Below are positions 62,125 to 64,000 of a stretch of 64,000 nt of DNA, piece after piece. The notes under the pieces were generated by a model. That model had not been told where the DNA came from, searched no databases, and saw only the letters and a program-made list of their open reading frames with translations. The stretch comes from JAPOUP01 sp965199865 (GTDB lineage: Bacteria; Pseudomonadota; Alphaproteobacteria; Rhodobacterales; Rhodobacteraceae), in the NCBI GenBank assembly GCA_965199865.1, contig CBDATU010000011.1:1043824-1107823 (forward strand), given 5' to 3'. The position numbers and the translations under genes are program-made. The number at the start of each line of letters is the position of its first letter. Position 1 is the first letter of the stretch.

Positions 62125-62605
62125 CCGTGCTAGGGCCCGGTTAGCCGCATGGCCGCGGCACCGTTGCTTCAGATGGGTCCCGCCCCCCGGACCGCCGCCC
62201 ACGAAGCGGGGGAGAGGCACCAATGTGAAAGGACGAAAGGGACGGCCGGGCCCGGGATCAGGCCCGGCACCGGAAACGGGCGCTGGCGGTCAGCTGAACA
62301 GGGGCTTGACAGTCGGGAGCTCATAAGAGGCCCTCCCGACCCGGATGGCGCCCGCGCGGCCAGCCGATGTCCGCGCACTGGCCGTACTCACGCGTCCCGT
62401 CCGGCCCCTGTCCCCGTCAACCGTCCGGTAACGCCCGGCATTTTCGTGCTCCCGCTCCCCGACCACACCATCACGTCCCCGTGAAGGGTGCCCTGTTCGC
62501 CCCGGGACCAGGCGGAGATCATGTGCACGGGCGCCATTCACCCGCCCCGGAGCCTGTCACTACCGCATACTTGACTAGAGATCGGATCCATGCGAATCGG
62601 GGACC
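62125..62605. other. GC-rich spacer between two transposon remnants
   Basis: 481 bases without a supported gene. Probably contains eroded ends of the IS110 element and the left end of the DUF4338/IS4 element; no clear inverted repeat was identified because the right end lies outside the window. Confidence 0.4.
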
Positions 62606-63652
62606 ATGTATATTGGTCTCAGACAGATTTCCCCTGCCACGGTCGAGTGGCTCGGGAACGAATGCCTCCGCGGCGGCGTCACGCGTTCGGGCCTCGCCCG
62701 CGAGCTGAGCGGCCGGGGAGGGTGGCTGACCCACGACGGGAGGCCGTCGACGGTCACCGGGATGCGGGTCCTTCCCCTGCTCGCGGAGGAGCTCGGCCTG
62801 ACGCTGCCGGAGGCGGCGCCGCGCTTCGCGTCGTCCAACGGGCGACCGGCCGCCGACGACCCTGGCGGCGCCCCGGTCGAGTGCGCTCTGGACGCGCTCG
62901 GCGGGGTCCGGCTGGAGCCGTTGGCGGAGGCGGACCGCCGCGCCTGGGAGTCGATGATGGAGACGCACCATCCGGAGGGCTGGCGGCGGGCTCCGGGAGG
63001 GCAGCTGCGGTACTGGATCGTGAGCGGCGCGCAGGGGCGGCTCGGCGGTCTGGGCTTCGTTCCGGCGTCCTGCCAGCTGGGGCCTCGGGACGGTGCCATC
63101 GGCTGGTCGGCGCGGGCGCGGATCGCGAACATGGGCCTCGTCCTTAACAACCACCGCTTCCTGATCAGACCTTCCGTGAGGGTCCACGGCCTCGCCTCCC
63201 TGGCGCTGCGGCTGGCGGCGGAGCGCGTGGCGGACGACTGGCAGGCCCTCTACGGGGTCCGCCCCGTCCTCGCCTACACGCTCGTGGGTCCGGACCACGC
63301 CGGGACGGGTTACAGGGCGGCGGGCTGGGAGAGATGTCCCGGCCTGACCTCCGGGCGGCGTTCGGGCATCCGTCGCAGCGTGTGGACGCTGCCGCTGCAG
63401 CCGGACTGGCGGAAGGTTCTCCAGGCGGAGCCGGAGCGCAGGCTCGGGCATACCGGACCGCTGCACCGCGGGGGCGACTGGGCGGAGCGGGAATACGCGC
63501 GGAGCAGCCATCCGGACGGCCGGGTCCGCCGCCGGATCGCCGCGATGGGGGCGGCCTGGACCAGGAAGCCCGGTGCGCCGGTGCCGGAGCTGTTTCCGGG
63601 CAGGGCGGAGCAGGAGGCGGCTTACAGGGCTGCTCTCGAACGCTGGGGTGAC
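62606..63652 (+). CDS. DUF4338 (DruA-like) protein, N-terminal part of a transposase element
   Basis: ATG 62606 after CGGGGA. N-terminal region RSGLARELSGRGGWLTHDGR and LPLLAEELGLTLPEAA is the 'SRxxLARxLCxxLxWxxxxG' start of DUF4338 proteins. The core contains HHPEGWRRAPGGQLRYWIVS, LVLNNHRFLIRPSVRVHGLA, SLALRLAAERVADDWQALYG and GTGYRAAGWERCPGLTSGRR. DUF4338 is shared by Druantia protein DruA and by IS4-like transposons, where it precedes the transposase. Here the transposase follows in the next frame, so the mobile-element reading is preferred. The frame remains open to 63991 but homology leaves it near 63645. Confidence 0.75.
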
Positions 63653-64000
63653 CATGGACGACATACTCGAACCCCACCTGGAGGCGACGGTGGAGCGCTG
63701 CCGCCTGGAGCCGGTGATCCTGGCTGTCCAGGACACGACGACGCTGAACTACGGCACCCTGGCGGCGACGTCCGGCTGGACGGCTCGGCGGCGGCGGAAG
63801 GGCACCGACGGCATCCTCGCCCACTGCGGCGTGGCACTGAACGGCAGCGGACGCCCGCTCGGGCTGTTCACGCTCGACGCGGACTTCCGGCGGCGGCCGG
63901 ACAGGGACAGCGCCCGCTGGATCGACGGGCTGCGGCGGGCCGGAGAGCTCGCGGAGGCCTGCCCGGACGCGAAGGTCGTGAGCGTCTGTGACCGCGAAGG
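63653..64000 (+). CDS. IS4-type transposase, N-terminal part, runs off the window
   Basis: Starts at ATG 63653, in the frame +1 to the DUF4338 gene, and has MDDILEPHLEATVERCRLEP, then VILAVQDTTTLNYGTLAATS with the first catalytic Asp, and later KVVSVCDREG at the window edge. This matches Tn5/IS4-type DDE transposases. In most related elements DUF4338 and transposase form one chain, so this may be a frameshift (one base near 63645) or a translationally coupled second ORF; the ATG lies inside the DUF4338 frame. Confidence 0.75.

Noticed and set aside
62606..63652. DUF4338 protein as DruA of a Druantia system
   Set aside because: No other Druantia genes are visible and an IS4-type transposase follows directly, so the transposon reading is simpler.
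1..64000. CRISPR arrays, rRNA or tRNA genes
   Set aside because: No regularly spaced direct repeats and no tRNA-like T-loop or rRNA core sequence were recognised by eye; a dedicated scan would be needed to exclude a tRNA fragment at the island edges.

Overview
The window looks like chromosome from a marine or host-associated alphaproteobacterium of the Rhodobacteraceae/Roseobacter type. The evidence is gene content and order: an sdhC-sdhD-sdhA-(small lipoprotein)-sdhB operon, a divergent ethylmalonyl-CoA mutase / crotonyl-CoA carboxylase-reductase pair, the uvrC-pgsA-moaD-moaE string, and divergent ubiA/rsmE. GC is moderately high, and clearly higher in the last ~3.5 kb. This assignment is inference; no rRNA or tRNA gene was found.

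Region by region. (1) 1-12 kb is a decayed genomic island. It holds an orphan C5 methyltransferase with Vsr, a 'mobile mystery protein' A/B pair (B broken), mobilisation-like genes and small HTH genes. It also holds fragments of one type III-like restriction system (methylase tail at 5.4-6.2 kb, helicase piece at 10.57-10.84 kb). Between those fragments lie two damaged two-gene systems: an ABC-type ATPase with a broken partner, and an ietAS-like AAA ATPase/subtilase pair whose protease is cut by an IS1595-type element. (2) 12.4-27.2 kb is metabolic: an SH3 protein, a 2-hydroxyacid dehydrogenase, a dimethylglycine-dehydrogenase-like enzyme and an orphan adenine/cytosine-N methyltransferase. It continues with a BMP-family (nucleoside-type) ABC transporter joined to xdhC and xanthine dehydrogenase genes. 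Both xdhA and xdhB read as frameshifted by one base. (3) 28-31.7 kb is succinate dehydrogenase. (4) 31.7-38.7 kb has relic-rich spacers, a BNR-repeat protein, a nucleotidyltransferase pair with a degenerate motif, a DUF1989 protein and deoD. (5) 38.9-45.5 kb has ecm and ccr, a RecD-like helicase and an SDR. (6) 45.5-49.2 kb is a second small island: an IS1595 stub, an OLD-like ATPase/TOPRIM protein, a phd antitoxin with dead vapC, and integrase/IS91 relics. (7) 49.3-59.9 kb is conserved housekeeping. (8) 60-64 kb is a transposase graveyard (ISAs1, IS110) ending in a DUF4338 (DruA-like) plus IS4-type transposase element that runs off the window.

How the genes work together. The BMP transporter, XdhABC, purine nucleoside phosphorylase and possibly the DUF1989 protein suggest purine/nucleoside salvage and catabolism, compromised if the xdh frameshifts are real. 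Ecm and Ccr belong to the ethylmalonyl-CoA route of acetyl-CoA assimilation. The accessory regions hold several defence-type modules in which usually one partner is intact and the other is broken. Together with nonsense-containing small genes and long gene-poor spacers, this suggests ongoing decay. No intact, clearly new system is evident. The best candidate for a little-described one is the ATPase-partner pair at 6.2-7.8 kb.
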